Source of the DNA: Candidatus Wallbacteria bacterium
Lineage (GTDB): Bacteria; Muiribacteriota; JAQTZZ01
Length of the DNA stretch: 64,000 nucleotides
Direction: 5' to 3'
NCBI GenBank assembly: GCA_028687545.1
Contig: JAQTZZ010000009.1
Coordinates: 1 to 64,000, forward strand
Part shown: positions 44,378-53,320 of the stretch, in pieces
How the letters are laid out: each line of letters starts with the position of its first letter
Numbering within the stretch: position 1 is the stretch's first letter
Notes under the pieces: model-generated
What the model saw: the letters and a program-made list of their open reading frames with translations, nothing else
What the model was told of the DNA's origin: nothing
Databases searched by the model: none
Position numbers and translations under genes: made by a program

Positions 44378-44897
44378 ACTGGGCTTGCTATCAGCAGCCT
44401 CCTTCCTCCTGATGCTGATAGAGATACCACTAATCCCTTCCTTTACTTTTCTGAAATTCGATCCGAGCGATGTGATTCCTCTGATGACCGGACTTTACAG
44501 CGGAGCCGGGAGTTGCTTTCTGATCCTTGTCATCAGAAATCTCTGCCACGTTCTTCTTAAGCCTTCTCCATATCCTCTTTTCGGGGAATTCATGAGCTTA
44601 CTGGCAAGTCTATCCTTTGTTCTGCCCACAGTGATTATTTACGGTAAAATACACACCAAGCCAGGTGCTGCAATCGGAATCATACTATCGATTGGCAGCC
44701 TCACAGCGGTAATGTATCTGGCAAACCTCACCCTGGCCCCCCTGGTGCTTGGGTTTCTCAAAGATCCCGTTGTCTTGAATCACTACCTTTGCTCTGCCGT
44801 GATCCCCTTCAACCTTGCAAAGGGAGTCATTAACGGTTTATTGACCTATTTTTCCTACAAAAAATTCAGCGCGGTCTTTCTGGCAGGCCTGAGATGA
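44352..44897 (+). CDS. ECF transporter S component, RibU-like
   Basis: The 181-residue membrane protein has six predicted helices and the ECF S-component pattern. The motifs FLKFDPSDVIPLMTGLYSG and LGLLSAASFLLMLIEIPLIP are close to the riboflavin-binding RibU proteins. It would work with a shared EcfA-A'-T module encoded elsewhere. The start ATG lies inside the RicT-like gene, and the stop overlaps the folC start by 4 bases. No FMN riboswitch is possible upstream because the gene is internal to the operon. Substrate riboflavin is inferred. Confidence 0.8.
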   Translation: MKTNQKIAKLGLLSAASFLLMLIEIPLIPSFTFLKFDPSDVIPLMTGLYSGAGSCFLILVIRNLCHVLLKPSPYPLFGEFMSLLASLSFVLPTVIIYGKIHTKPGAAIGIILSIGSLTAVMYLANLTLAPLVLGFLKDPVVLNHYLCSAVIPFNLAKGVINGLLTYFSYKKFSAVFLAGLR

Positions 44898-46285
44898 AAA
44901 TACTGTTTCAGAAACCACTGTCTGGACCATCAAAGCATAGCTCATCCGAGAGCAGTGCTGTTTACCGCTTTACTTATCAGGAAGCCCTGCGTGAACTGGA
45001 CAACATCATCAATACAGGCGTCAAATATGAACTGGCCAAGATCAAGCGACTTTCAGAAATTCTGGGAAATCCGCAAAAAAAATACCGCATCGTCCATATC
45101 ACAGGTACAAAGGGCAAAGGTTCCACTGGAGCGATCCTGAGTGGAGTTCTGACCGGAAAGATCAAGACCGGTTTTTTTTCATCCCCGCATCTGGTGAGTT
45201 TCTGTGAACGGATCAGGATCAATAATCAGCAGATCAGCGAAAACAAATTTGCAGAGAATTTCAGTGAAATCTGGCCCGCTATACTGCAGGTTGAAACTGA
45301 ACTCGGCGCTAAACCAAGTTTTTTTGAGATCTTCACGGCCCTTGCCTATTACATCTTCAGAAAGGAGCATGTCGAACTGGCGATTGTCGAAGTAGGACTC
45401 GGCGGTCGTCTGGACGCGACAAACGTTGCTGACGGTGATATTTGCGTGCTTACCAGGATCCATTACGACCATATCCGGATCCTGGGCAACACTCTAGCCC
45501 AGATTGCAGCCGAAAAAGCAGGTATCATCAAAGAAAACAGCCTGGTCGTTAATGTCAACCGGGGAGCTGAAACCCTTCCGGTAATCCGGAAGAAAGTGAC
45601 AGAAAGCCCTGGCGCCAGTCTTTTTTATGCTCCCTCACATTACAGAATTGCCGTGCAAAAATCGGATCTCTCCGGCCTCCATCTTGATGTTTTCAAAGGG
45701 AATAAACTTTTGTACCGCAATCTTTTTTTTCCCTTACCCGGAGCACATCAGCTGGAAAATCTCAAAGCCGCGCTGCTCACCCTTGAACTGCTCTCGAAAA
45801 TCGGATTTCCTGTAAATGTATCCACTCGCGACTTTTCCCTGATCAGCTGGCCCGGCCGGCTTCAGGTATACAGTCATAATCCACTGGTGATTTTAGACGG
45901 AGCGCATAACCAGATCAGCGGAAAGAAACTGTCTGAATTTCTGGAACAGGAATTTTGCGGCAGGAAAATTCTTTTTCTGCTTGGGATTCTCGAAGACAAG
46001 GAATACGGTAAATTCATCCGCATCCTAGCTCCCCGTATGAAGAAAGTGGTTCTGACAGAAGTTGAAAGTCCGCGCACTCTCAAGTTGAAGAGTCTGTTCG
46101 CTGAGCTGACTAAATATCTGCCTGAAAACAGGATCTGTGTGTCCAGAAAAAATGAAAATGCCTTGAAAAAAGCCCTGAAAATTGCTCGAAGGGAAAACCT
46201 GCCGCTGATTATCACGGGCTCACTTTATCTTCTTGGCAGTTGTCTCAAGGCTTTGGACAAGATTAGAGTGAATGAAAAAAACTAG
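44894..46285 (+). CDS. folC: Folylpolyglutamate synthase / dihydrofolate synthase
   Basis: FolC adds glutamate to folates (and to dihydropteroate in bifunctional forms). The 463-residue protein has the P-loop ITGTKGKGSTGAIL, the FFSSPHLVSFCERIRIN segment, VEVGLGGRLDATN and the IHYDHIRILG metal/ATP site. The C-terminal ligase domain carries VILDGAHN. About 30 N-terminal residues precede the conserved start (YRFTYQEALREL), slightly longer than usual. It shares an ATGA overlap with the transporter gene and converges on the STAS gene with a 4-base overlap. Confidence 0.92.
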   Translation: MKILFQKPLSGPSKHSSSESSAVYRFTYQEALRELDNIINTGVKYELAKIKRLSEILGNPQKKYRIVHITGTKGKGSTGAILSGVLTGKIKTGFFSSPHLVSFCERIRINNQQISENKFAENFSEIWPAILQVETELGAKPSFFEIFTALAYYIFRKEHVELAIVEVGLGGRLDATNVADGDICVLTRIHYDHIRILGNTLAQIAAEKAGIIKENSLVVNVNRGAETLPVIRKKVTESPGASLFYAPSHYRIAVQKSDLSGLHLDVFKGNKLLYRNLFFPLPGAHQLENLKAALLTLELLSKIGFPVNVSTRDFSLISWPGRLQVYSHNPLVILDGAHNQISGKKLSEFLEQEFCGRKILFLLGILEDKEYGKFIRILAPRMKKVVLTEVESPRTLKLKSLFAELTKYLPENRICVSRKNENALKKALKIARRENLPLIITGSLYLLGSCLKALDKIRVNEKN

Positions 46286-46749
46286 CCCCCGAAGCTGTGA
46301 ACCGCCTTTTCCTCGTCATCATATATTGTGATCAGATCCTGCAGGTGCACCATTTTCAAGACTTTCTGAGCCCTCCCGTTCTGGGGAGCGATCAGCTTGA
46401 TTTCCTCATCCGTAAGAGTCGTGAACAGGAGTCTGGTATTCACTCCTTTGGAAAGTTCAGTAATCTTGATTTCAGCCTTGGTCTGATACTGCTTGACCAT
46501 TTTGAGAATGTTAAGCAGGGTGGAAACTCCCATACTGTCGATCATCCCTACTTCAGACAGATTAAGCACAATATTCCCAAGTCCATTCAGGATCAGATCT
46601 GTGATTTTGTCCTCAAGTTCCCGGCAGTTTGCTGCGGTAAAATTGCCTTTCACACTTACTATAGTTACAACTATTTCACGATTAAGCGATCCTTCATCAG
46701 AATATTGTTTTCTAACTCCTGCATTCTTTCTTTTAATTGTAATCTCCAT
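46282..46749 (-). CDS. STAS-domain anti-sigma factor antagonist
   Basis: This 155-residue protein of the SpoIIAA/RsbV family has its phospho-accepting serine within VGMIDSMGVSTLLN, the conserved STAS signature. In partner switching it would be phosphorylated by an RsbW-like kinase and dephosphorylated by a SpoIIE-type phosphatase. Both activities appear to be present on the neighbouring 676-residue protein. The first 30 residues (MEITIKRKNAGVRKQ) form a short extension before the domain. The start shares one base with the stop of that gene, suggesting translational coupling. Confidence 0.87.
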   Translation of the reverse strand: MEITIKRKNAGVRKQYSDEGSLNREIVVTIVSVKGNFTAANCRELEDKITDLILNGLGNIVLNLSEVGMIDSMGVSTLLNILKMVKQYQTKAEIKITELSKGVNTRLLFTTLTDEEIKLIAPQNGRAQKVLKMVHLQDLITIYDDEEKAVHSFGG

Positions 46750-48779
46750 CAGTCCCCTCCGTAATTTTTATAAAAATAAAAACTGGTGTCTTCCTCGTCA
46801 CACTTGAAAAACATCTCGTTGGTAAGCTTGGACACCAGCGGGAGTCCTCTTTTTCCAATCGTCTGGCTGTCCATCAGCGTCCGAAGATTTAAAGCCGGGA
46901 TAGGTCTCATCTGATCTTTTTTGTTTTTAACCACTGCTTTAAGTTTGTTGTTCAGGATCTGAAGTTTGAGTTCCACCGGAAAACCTTTCTTTCCATATTT
47001 CAATCCATTGGTCAGGGCTTCATAAAGGCAGATCACAACTTCATCCAGAAATTCACCGTTGACTCCGTTCGATGTAAGGAACGTTTCTGCGGAACGCACG
47101 AAATCATCCAAAGTCTTCAAATCACAAGGCATTTCCGCAACATAGGTCAGTTCCGGTGCCAGGGTTAGATACAGAAATGTAAGGTCATCGGACAGATCGG
47201 CTTCTCCCTGAAATTCAGCCAGATTGCGGATCAGCTTCTTTTTGAGCAGATTCGCGGGTGTCTTTTCCAGTATGAACTTCTGCAGTTTTTCTGTTTCATA
47301 AAATTCTCCGCTTGAATTTTTCATTTCAGGAATTCCGTCCGTGTAGATGAATACAAGGTCCTGCTCTTCCAGCACCTGTTTTCCTTCGGTGTAACTGCTA
47401 TCATTATTTACACCTAGTGGCATTCCCTGTGTAGGTAGTTCCAGCAGCTCTTTTCCCCTGACAATGTACCCGCTTTCGTGCCCGGCAGAAGAATAAGTCA
47501 GTTCCCTCTTCTTGTGGTCATAAATACCGATGAACAATGTAATGAACATTTTCTGGAACAGCCCTTTGATTTCCTGATACAGGATCCTGTTTGCAGTACA
47601 CAGAACCTGAGAAGGGCTCCTGGCTTCTGATAGTACAGCACGGAAAATTCCTTTTCCCATTGTGGACAAAAGGGCGGAGGGAATCCCTTTGCCCGAGACA
47701 TCTCCTACCAGAAACGCAAGCCTTCCACCGTCCAATTCCATCAAATCATAAAAATCGCCTCCGGTTTCCCTGGCAAATTCGCAATGAGCATCAAAATACA
47801 TCCCGTCAACCTCAGGTAATTCCGCAGGAAGACAGGAATATTGGATCTCCTGTGCAAGATGCAGCTGTTCGCTGATCACTTTGTTTTCCGCAAGCTCGTT
47901 GTAAAGCCTTTCTTTATCCAGGATGATCGCGAGATGTTCGGCTATGGCCTGCAGAAAGTAAAGATCTTTCACCTTGAACGGCGGCTGCTCAGATTCGGTT
48001 TCCAGATAAATCAGGCCAAGTCTCCGGTTCCCTGAAACAAGCGGTACGCAGATCACTGAATGGATTTGATACTGGATGACGCTTTTGGCCATCTCAAGCC
48101 CGGTATCTGCAGCAGCGTTGGCAGTGAAAAAGCCTTCTCCACTTTGCAGCACTTTATTTACAATGGTTTTACTGAGATGATATTCTCCTTCGTCAAAGTA
48201 GTCTTCCACTTCCTTGATCGAAACGGGTTTGTATTTTCCCTCCTTATTCAGAAGCATGATAAACCCGCGCTTCACTCCGAAAAAAGAGCTTATCTTGTCC
48301 ATGATATGGTTGAATATCTGCTGGGATTGTTCCTCGCTGTTGATCTGCCTGGCAATGTCGTAAAGAGTAGAGATCTCGCTGATTACTTTTTCCAGGGCTT
48401 TCTTGAACTCCGCTGGAAAATCTGGGAACTGCTCCAGATAACTCTCAATGATCATCCTGGTTGTTTTCAGTTCCTTTGCAAACGAAAGTGGAATTTCTGA
48501 AACAACGAACTCTAATTCACCTATGCTGACAGGACTCAGATCTCTAATCCGGGTTTTCTCTAAAACCTCTTTCTTTTCTAAAAACGTACCCAGCGTCGAC
48601 CCTGTGTCCTCTATAAAAAATTGCCCTGATTCAAACACAATCCTGCAGTGATGTCTTGAAATTCCTCTGAGCTTCAAGACCAGGTCACAATCAGGATTCT
48701 TCCCCAGTACCACGATGTCTTTTTGGGGCCGTGCGATTTCCCTGACAGGCTTTCCATTGATCGATTCGTAGAAGTACAT
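46749..48779 (-). CDS. FHA-GAF-SpoIIE phosphatase with C-terminal RsbW-type ATPase
   Basis: The 676-residue cytosolic signalling protein has four modules. An FHA domain (1-95) carries VLGKNPDCDLVL, GISRHHC and the DTGSTLGT loop. A GAF domain spans about 150-300. A SpoIIE-type PP2C phosphatase (about 315-535) carries GGDFYDLMEL and VGDVSGKGIPSALL metal-binding Asp motifs. An HATPase_c/RsbW-like kinase domain (550-676) has the N box EALTNGLKYG. Combining phosphatase and anti-sigma-kinase-like domain in one chain would give a self-contained switch acting on the STAS protein encoded next. The start overlaps the upstream stop by one base. Confidence 0.88.
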   Translation of the reverse strand: MYFYESINGKPVREIARPQKDIVVLGKNPDCDLVLKLRGISRHHCRIVFESGQFFIEDTGSTLGTFLEKKEVLEKTRIRDLSPVSIGELEFVVSEIPLSFAKELKTTRMIIESYLEQFPDFPAEFKKALEKVISEISTLYDIARQINSEEQSQQIFNHIMDKISSFFGVKRGFIMLLNKEGKYKPVSIKEVEDYFDEGEYHLSKTIVNKVLQSGEGFFTANAAADTGLEMAKSVIQYQIHSVICVPLVSGNRRLGLIYLETESEQPPFKVKDLYFLQAIAEHLAIILDKERLYNELAENKVISEQLHLAQEIQYSCLPAELPEVDGMYFDAHCEFARETGGDFYDLMELDGGRLAFLVGDVSGKGIPSALLSTMGKGIFRAVLSEARSPSQVLCTANRILYQEIKGLFQKMFITLFIGIYDHKKRELTYSSAGHESGYIVRGKELLELPTQGMPLGVNNDSSYTEGKQVLEEQDLVFIYTDGIPEMKNSSGEFYETEKLQKFILEKTPANLLKKKLIRNLAEFQGEADLSDDLTFLYLTLAPELTYVAEMPCDLKTLDDFVRSAETFLTSNGVNGEFLDEVVICLYEALTNGLKYGKKGFPVELKLQILNNKLKAVVKNKKDQMRPIPALNLRTLMDSQTIGKRGLPLVSKLTNEMFFKCDEEDTSFYFYKNYGGD

Positions 48780-50983
48780 TATTCCACCCCGTAGATTGGC
48801 AGGTAATCAGAAAAATCTGGTTCGGCCATCCTGTTCCGGTCTAAAACTGTTTTAAAGATCTCTCTGAGCTTTTCAGAGAGTTCTTCGTCCCCGGCTTTGT
48901 GAGTCTTTCCGGTCAATCCCAAAAGCGCCTGCATATGATAAGGGTCACTTTTCAATGCTGTAAAATATCTTGATCTGGCACGCTCATTCTGCCCCAGCTG
49001 CTGATAAAGTCTCCCCAGGTTGCAGCACACATCAGGGTTTGAACTTGTTCTGAAAGCCAGATCCAGTATCTGCTCGGCTTCACTCAACTGTCCGGCTTTG
49101 GCATGACAGATTCCAAGATTGTTCATGGCTACCAGCTTCCAGTCGGAAATTTCATGTTCCATAATCCGCTTAAAACATGAGATCGCAGGTTCAAGTTTCC
49201 CCATTTTATAATATAGAATACCCAGGAGGTTATTCAATTCAGGGTTTGCTGGATCCTTGCGGCATAATTTATCTGTTTCCAGAATCAGATCTTCAATCTC
49301 CTCTGTGCCAGCTTCCACTCTGACTGAAAGCATTTTAATCCCGACCTCCGGGTCATCCGGTTTTATTTTCAAAGCTCTGTCCAGGCTGCAAAGACATGCC
49401 GCTAAATTACCAGCCCTGTGGAAAATAGCTCCCTGTTGAAGATATCCGCCAAATTTTACTGAAGGCTCGGTGGAAACTCCAAGCAGCCTGTCCACTTCCT
49501 GACAGGCTTGTTCATCCGCACGGAACCAGGAAGAAATCCTGGCCATTAGCAGATGCAATTCAGGAGATTCTCCACGTGTAATTCCCTGTCTGCACATGTA
49601 ATATGCACCCCCGTAATCTCCAGACGACAGGTATGCCTCTGCCAGTTTGGCGTAAACCCTCCCTCTTGAATAACCTTGGGACAGAAGTTGTTGCAGAATC
49701 TTCCGGGCTTTCTCGGGACTCCCGATCTTCAGATAGCAGTCAGCAAGCATGAAATAGGCTTCTGTGGGTCTGCTGTCGAAATCGATCAGATCTCTGAAAA
49801 CCCCAATCGCTCCCTGATAATCTCCCTTCTTGATCAGAAAAACGGCGTATCTGGATGGGTTGTTTTTCCGCTCCAAATCACTCTTGGCTGAGATTTCCAG
49901 GTCTAAGTCATTCAGAGCCATCTGACAAAGTGGTTCTGCGGGAACAGTCAATGTTTCCCGGTAACTTGCTGCAGCTTCGAGCCCTTTTTCCATCAGCAAT
50001 TTATTTGCTTCCAGAATCTCCCGTAAACTTCCTTTGGGGAAATTTTTCTGATAATCAATGATCAGGCTGAGCATCTTCTCCAGATTCCCGTTTTTAAAAT
50101 AAACCCTGCACAGCCCGTGAAAGGCTTCCTCCCGCGGAAAGTCTTTGATTGATTCCAGGTAATATGCCTCCGCGTTATCGAGGCTGCCCAAGCGATAGTA
50201 ACAGAAAGCCAGTTTTAATTTAAGTTCTCTGTCAACAGGAGTCAGTCTTAACAGTTGATCCAAGTATTCGATTGCCAGAGAATAGTTTTCATGGCCTAGG
50301 GCTTCAGCGATAGTTCTGTGCAGCTGATTCACAGCTACCTTGTTGATGTCCTCGCCTTTTTTCCCTCTGTCCGGTATTTGCCGATACAGCCATCCGAAGG
50401 CAAAGTACAAAAAAATTAATCCCAGAATGGTTGCTGTATATTTGCTCACTTTTGATCCGAAAACAATATATTTAGCAGGGGCACTGCTCAGTTTTCTGCG
50501 GGATTCCAGAATCAGTCTGCGGGACTCCCTGGATGTTTCCGAACTCGCTTCAGTCAGTAGTTCGTAAGTCAGAGAATCGTCAATTTGCTCACTGACATGA
50601 AGCCCACTTTTTAATTCGGACAAGTTCGGAGAAACCAGCATTTTTTTCAATTCTTCACGAATCGGCCCTGTTCCGTATTTCCACAGGATCTTAATAATGT
50701 TTCCTTTGATTCTAGGATCGGATTCGCGTTCCAGATATCCCAGTAAAAACGGTGCAAGCTCTGGATCATTAAAATATCCTAAACCTTCCACCGCGTTGGC
50801 TCTGACCCTTTTATCACCATGGTTCAGATAGGTTTTTAAAATAATTGCTGCTCTGTTTACCCCTGTATACGCGATCTTTTTCAACAGAGTCGCGATTTCA
50901 ACCGGATTTTCTGTCGCCATCAACTGCCCTTCAAGTTCTGGCAGGGAATCAGTCTCAACTGATCTAAACTGTTTCATACTCAA
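48779..50983 (-). CDS. HEAT-repeat and TPR membrane protein
   Basis: The 734-residue protein begins with HEAT-like repeats (about 1-150; KRVRANAVEGLGYFNDPELAPFLLGYL). One membrane segment follows (about 180-205, YTATILGLIFLYFAFGWLYRQ). The large C-terminal region (220-700) holds about 12 TPR units (PEARK-type pairs such as PSVKFGGYLQQGAIFHRAG). The HEAT part would face the cytosol, next to the FHA phosphatase; the TPR part probably faces the periplasm, although topology is inferred. It may be a scaffold transmitting a signal to the switch proteins. It overlaps the transglutaminase-like gene by 4 bases. Confidence 0.8.
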   Translation of the reverse strand: MSMKQFRSVETDSLPELEGQLMATENPVEIATLLKKIAYTGVNRAAIILKTYLNHGDKRVRANAVEGLGYFNDPELAPFLLGYLERESDPRIKGNIIKILWKYGTGPIREELKKMLVSPNLSELKSGLHVSEQIDDSLTYELLTEASSETSRESRRLILESRRKLSSAPAKYIVFGSKVSKYTATILGLIFLYFAFGWLYRQIPDRGKKGEDINKVAVNQLHRTIAEALGHENYSLAIEYLDQLLRLTPVDRELKLKLAFCYYRLGSLDNAEAYYLESIKDFPREEAFHGLCRVYFKNGNLEKMLSLIIDYQKNFPKGSLREILEANKLLMEKGLEAAASYRETLTVPAEPLCQMALNDLDLEISAKSDLERKNNPSRYAVFLIKKGDYQGAIGVFRDLIDFDSRPTEAYFMLADCYLKIGSPEKARKILQQLLSQGYSRGRVYAKLAEAYLSSGDYGGAYYMCRQGITRGESPELHLLMARISSWFRADEQACQEVDRLLGVSTEPSVKFGGYLQQGAIFHRAGNLAACLCSLDRALKIKPDDPEVGIKMLSVRVEAGTEEIEDLILETDKLCRKDPANPELNNLLGILYYKMGKLEPAISCFKRIMEHEISDWKLVAMNNLGICHAKAGQLSEAEQILDLAFRTSSNPDVCCNLGRLYQQLGQNERARSRYFTALKSDPYHMQALLGLTGKTHKAGDEELSEKLREIFKTVLDRNRMAEPDFSDYLPIYGVE

Positions 50984-52758
50984 CTCTTGATTTCCTCAAA
51001 ACTTTTCAGGATATCCATGAAATATCGTTCCCCGTCAACTGAATCTTCTGTATCCAATCTGATTTTGTATAGGTTATCCTTTCCAAGCCGCAGCGCTTCA
51101 AACACTTTTTTTCTTTCCGTAGGCCTGCCGATCAGATAATTCATCACTATGAAATTCGGAAGATGTGCTGGAATAGCAGAACTGCCAAACTGAAAATCTC
51201 GCGATTCTTTTTCCAATACTTTCACGTGGTGCGCAAGTGCTTCCTGCAGATTGGAGCAGTATCCGACAGGTTCGGTGCTGACCCGGATTTCTACAGGACT
51301 TTTTTCTGTGCCGAGTATTTGAAGCCTTATTTCATTGAACTCTCCGTATTGATCTGTGAATTCAGAATTGCTGAGTGAAAAAGTGAAATTCAAACGTTCT
51401 GAGATAAAACTGTCCCCGATCCGCTGATGGATCGGTTCGTTATCCAAAGGGTGGATCAGTTTGCCGGACCTTGAGTACTGTGTGATCCTGGCTGACTGCT
51501 TGATCCAGTTCAATGTTGAGAGATCTGAGATTAATCCGGACTTGCCTGTCAGATCTCCTTCCCAGATCGGAAAATACAGTGCTTCCTGTAATCCGGAATA
51601 GTTCAGATCCAGCACATCTTTTCCCAGATGAAGTCTACCCCAGAAATCCTGGCGGAAAAACCCCTGAGTATATATAAATCCAACGCAATCCTGGGCTTCC
51701 ATGCCAACTGCCCTGAGAAGAGCGTTGAACAGCAGTGCAACTTCCAGTCGAGTGCCAGTGCCGGATTTGATTACATCAGCCGGGAATCTGAATTGCACCC
51801 CTGTTTCCAGTTCTACTTTCAGTCTTCTGCAAAACTCGGAAATCCGGGCAATTATTAATTCGGGGTTTTCTTCTCCCTTCACGATCTGCCCGGCCAGTAC
51901 AGAAATTTCGTCCGTACTAATGGTGTGACTGATCTTTTTGGGCAGTCTGCCGGTATGATTCAAAGCACTAAGATAAGTCCGCTGGTTTTTAATTTCTGTA
52001 AGAGTTCCATTTACAAGCAGCGGCGCAATGGCCTCGATAAGTCCAACTTCAATTTCACAATCTGTGATCGCTGAGCAATCCAGTGAACAGACTGGTTGAA
52101 CCCATAACGGTGCAATCGGTTCGCTGCTCTCATCCATCCTTCGGATTATCAGCTGAAGATCAGAGTCAAGCAGAGTCAACAGTTCCCGGCTGGAGTTAAA
52201 AAAAAGATTCTGCTCTCTTCCACAATAATTAACCGCAAATTCTTCCAAAGCTCCCTGCTTAAATCTGTCTCCAAGTTTTCTGGAAGTCATCCTGGAAACT
52301 CTGCAGGTCTCTTCGTCAAAGACATCAAACTCGCTGACTTCATAATCAGTAATTTTATTTTCACGGTAAAGTTCGGGCAGCGTAAATTTCAGATAAAAAT
52401 TTTCAGGAACTCCTGATCTTCTGAATTCTGTTCCATCCAAGAAAAAAACAGCCGCTCCAGCCTGGAATTTAATCTCAAGATTTTCAATCAATTCTCCATT
52501 GATTTTTGATTTTTTTAGAATTGCGACAGGATTCAGGTTGGAATCTGTGTACTCATAGTATGTATCTTCGTGAATTGATTCCTCCTCTCCCTTTTTTTCG
52601 CTGAATGTCAGAATAAAAAGACGGCAAGTCCTGCTCTCATATCTCTCTTCGCGGAAATCCCTGGTCAGATCCAGAATTTTGATTCCGTTTCTGTAATAGG
52701 AAAATTTTTCTGCATGAAGGGTAAAGGCGAAAAACAAAAACAATAGAAAAGTTCTCAA
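50980..52758 (-). CDS. Transglutaminase-like secreted protein, catalytic Cys apparently lost
   Basis: The 592-residue protein has a signal peptide (MRTFLLFLFFAFTLHA), a beta-rich N-terminal half and a transglutaminase-core-like segment around residues 330-395. At the catalytic site, GTGTRLEVALLFNALLRAVG matches the family pattern GxCxDxAxLxxALLRALG, but Thr stands where Cys is expected. The following His-Trp motif reads QDFWGRLHLGKDVLDL, with the Asp kept and the His missing. This suggests a non-catalytic binding domain. It is the first gene of the partner-switch operon, and its periplasmic location makes it a possible sensor. Confidence 0.7.
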   Translation of the reverse strand: MRTFLLFLFFAFTLHAEKFSYYRNGIKILDLTRDFREERYESRTCRLFILTFSEKKGEEESIHEDTYYEYTDSNLNPVAILKKSKINGELIENLEIKFQAGAAVFFLDGTEFRRSGVPENFYLKFTLPELYRENKITDYEVSEFDVFDEETCRVSRMTSRKLGDRFKQGALEEFAVNYCGREQNLFFNSSRELLTLLDSDLQLIIRRMDESSEPIAPLWVQPVCSLDCSAITDCEIEVGLIEAIAPLLVNGTLTEIKNQRTYLSALNHTGRLPKKISHTISTDEISVLAGQIVKGEENPELIIARISEFCRRLKVELETGVQFRFPADVIKSGTGTRLEVALLFNALLRAVGMEAQDCVGFIYTQGFFRQDFWGRLHLGKDVLDLNYSGLQEALYFPIWEGDLTGKSGLISDLSTLNWIKQSARITQYSRSGKLIHPLDNEPIHQRIGDSFISERLNFTFSLSNSEFTDQYGEFNEIRLQILGTEKSPVEIRVSTEPVGYCSNLQEALAHHVKVLEKESRDFQFGSSAIPAHLPNFIVMNYLIGRPTERKKVFEALRLGKDNLYKIRLDTEDSVDGERYFMDILKSFEEIKS

Positions 52759-52825
52759 TTTTCCCTCTTCAACCTGTATTTTACATAATAGCAGGGCAGC
52801 GTGTCTACTCTCAGAATTTTGTTTA

Positions 52826-52834
52826 TGGTATAAT
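52826..52834 (+). promoter_or_regulatory. Extended -10 promoter for a leaderless NUDIX transcript
   Basis: TGGTATAAT is a perfect extended -10 ending 6 bases before the NUDIX ATG at 52841. The predicted start of transcription coincides with the start codon, and there is no ribosome-binding site. Confidence 0.55.
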
Positions 52835-52840
52835 TTCCGA

Positions 52841-53320
52841 ATGATCTATCAGAATCCCTCGCTGACAGTTGACGGTTTGATTTACGATTCCAGGCGGCTG
52901 TTGCTGATTAAAAGGAAAAACGAACCGTTTGCAGACTGCTGGGCCCTTCCTGGAGGATTCGTTGATTACGGTGAAACAGTGGAGCATGCCCTGCGCAGGG
53001 AAATGCTCGAAGAAACGTCTCTCAGGGTCAGCAATATATATCTGTTTGGGGTTTTTTCAGACCCGGATCGTGACCCCCGCAGCCATACTGCCAGTATTAT
53101 CTATCTGATCCCGACCGATTCCCTTGCTCAAGCTAAGCCTGCAGATGACGCGAAGGAAACCTCTCTTTTTCCTTTCAAAGAACTGCCAGATCTGAAACTG
53201 GCCTTTGATCACAATAAAATAATCAGTGAGTTTGTAAAATTTTTATCTGATCCAGCGCTTTATCTAGCAGATAGACTACCATGTCCAGACGGTACCCGGC
53301 TTCGGAACGGATGTCTGTAA
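52841..53320 (+). CDS. NUDIX hydrolase
   Basis: The 159-residue protein has the NUDIX box GFVDYGETVEHALRREMLEETSL (GX5EX7REUXEEXGU, with Ser in place of the final hydrophobic/Gly region) and the upstream LPGG motif. It cleaves a nucleoside diphosphate linked to another group; ADP-ribose pyrophosphatase is a likely type but not proven. The C-terminal 30 residues (RLPCPDGTRLRNGCL) overlap the convergent dehydrogenase subunit gene by 98 bases. The gene appears to be transcribed without a leader. Confidence 0.85.
   Translation: MIYQNPSLTVDGLIYDSRRLLLIKRKNEPFADCWALPGGFVDYGETVEHALRREMLEETSLRVSNIYLFGVFSDPDRDPRSHTASIIYLIPTDSLAQAKPADDAKETSLFPFKELPDLKLAFDHNKIISEFVKFLSDPALYLADRLPCPDGTRLRNGCL

Noticed and set aside
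46297-46764. A 155-codon plus-strand frame over the STAS gene
   Set aside because: It mirrors the real minus-strand STAS gene and has no domain.
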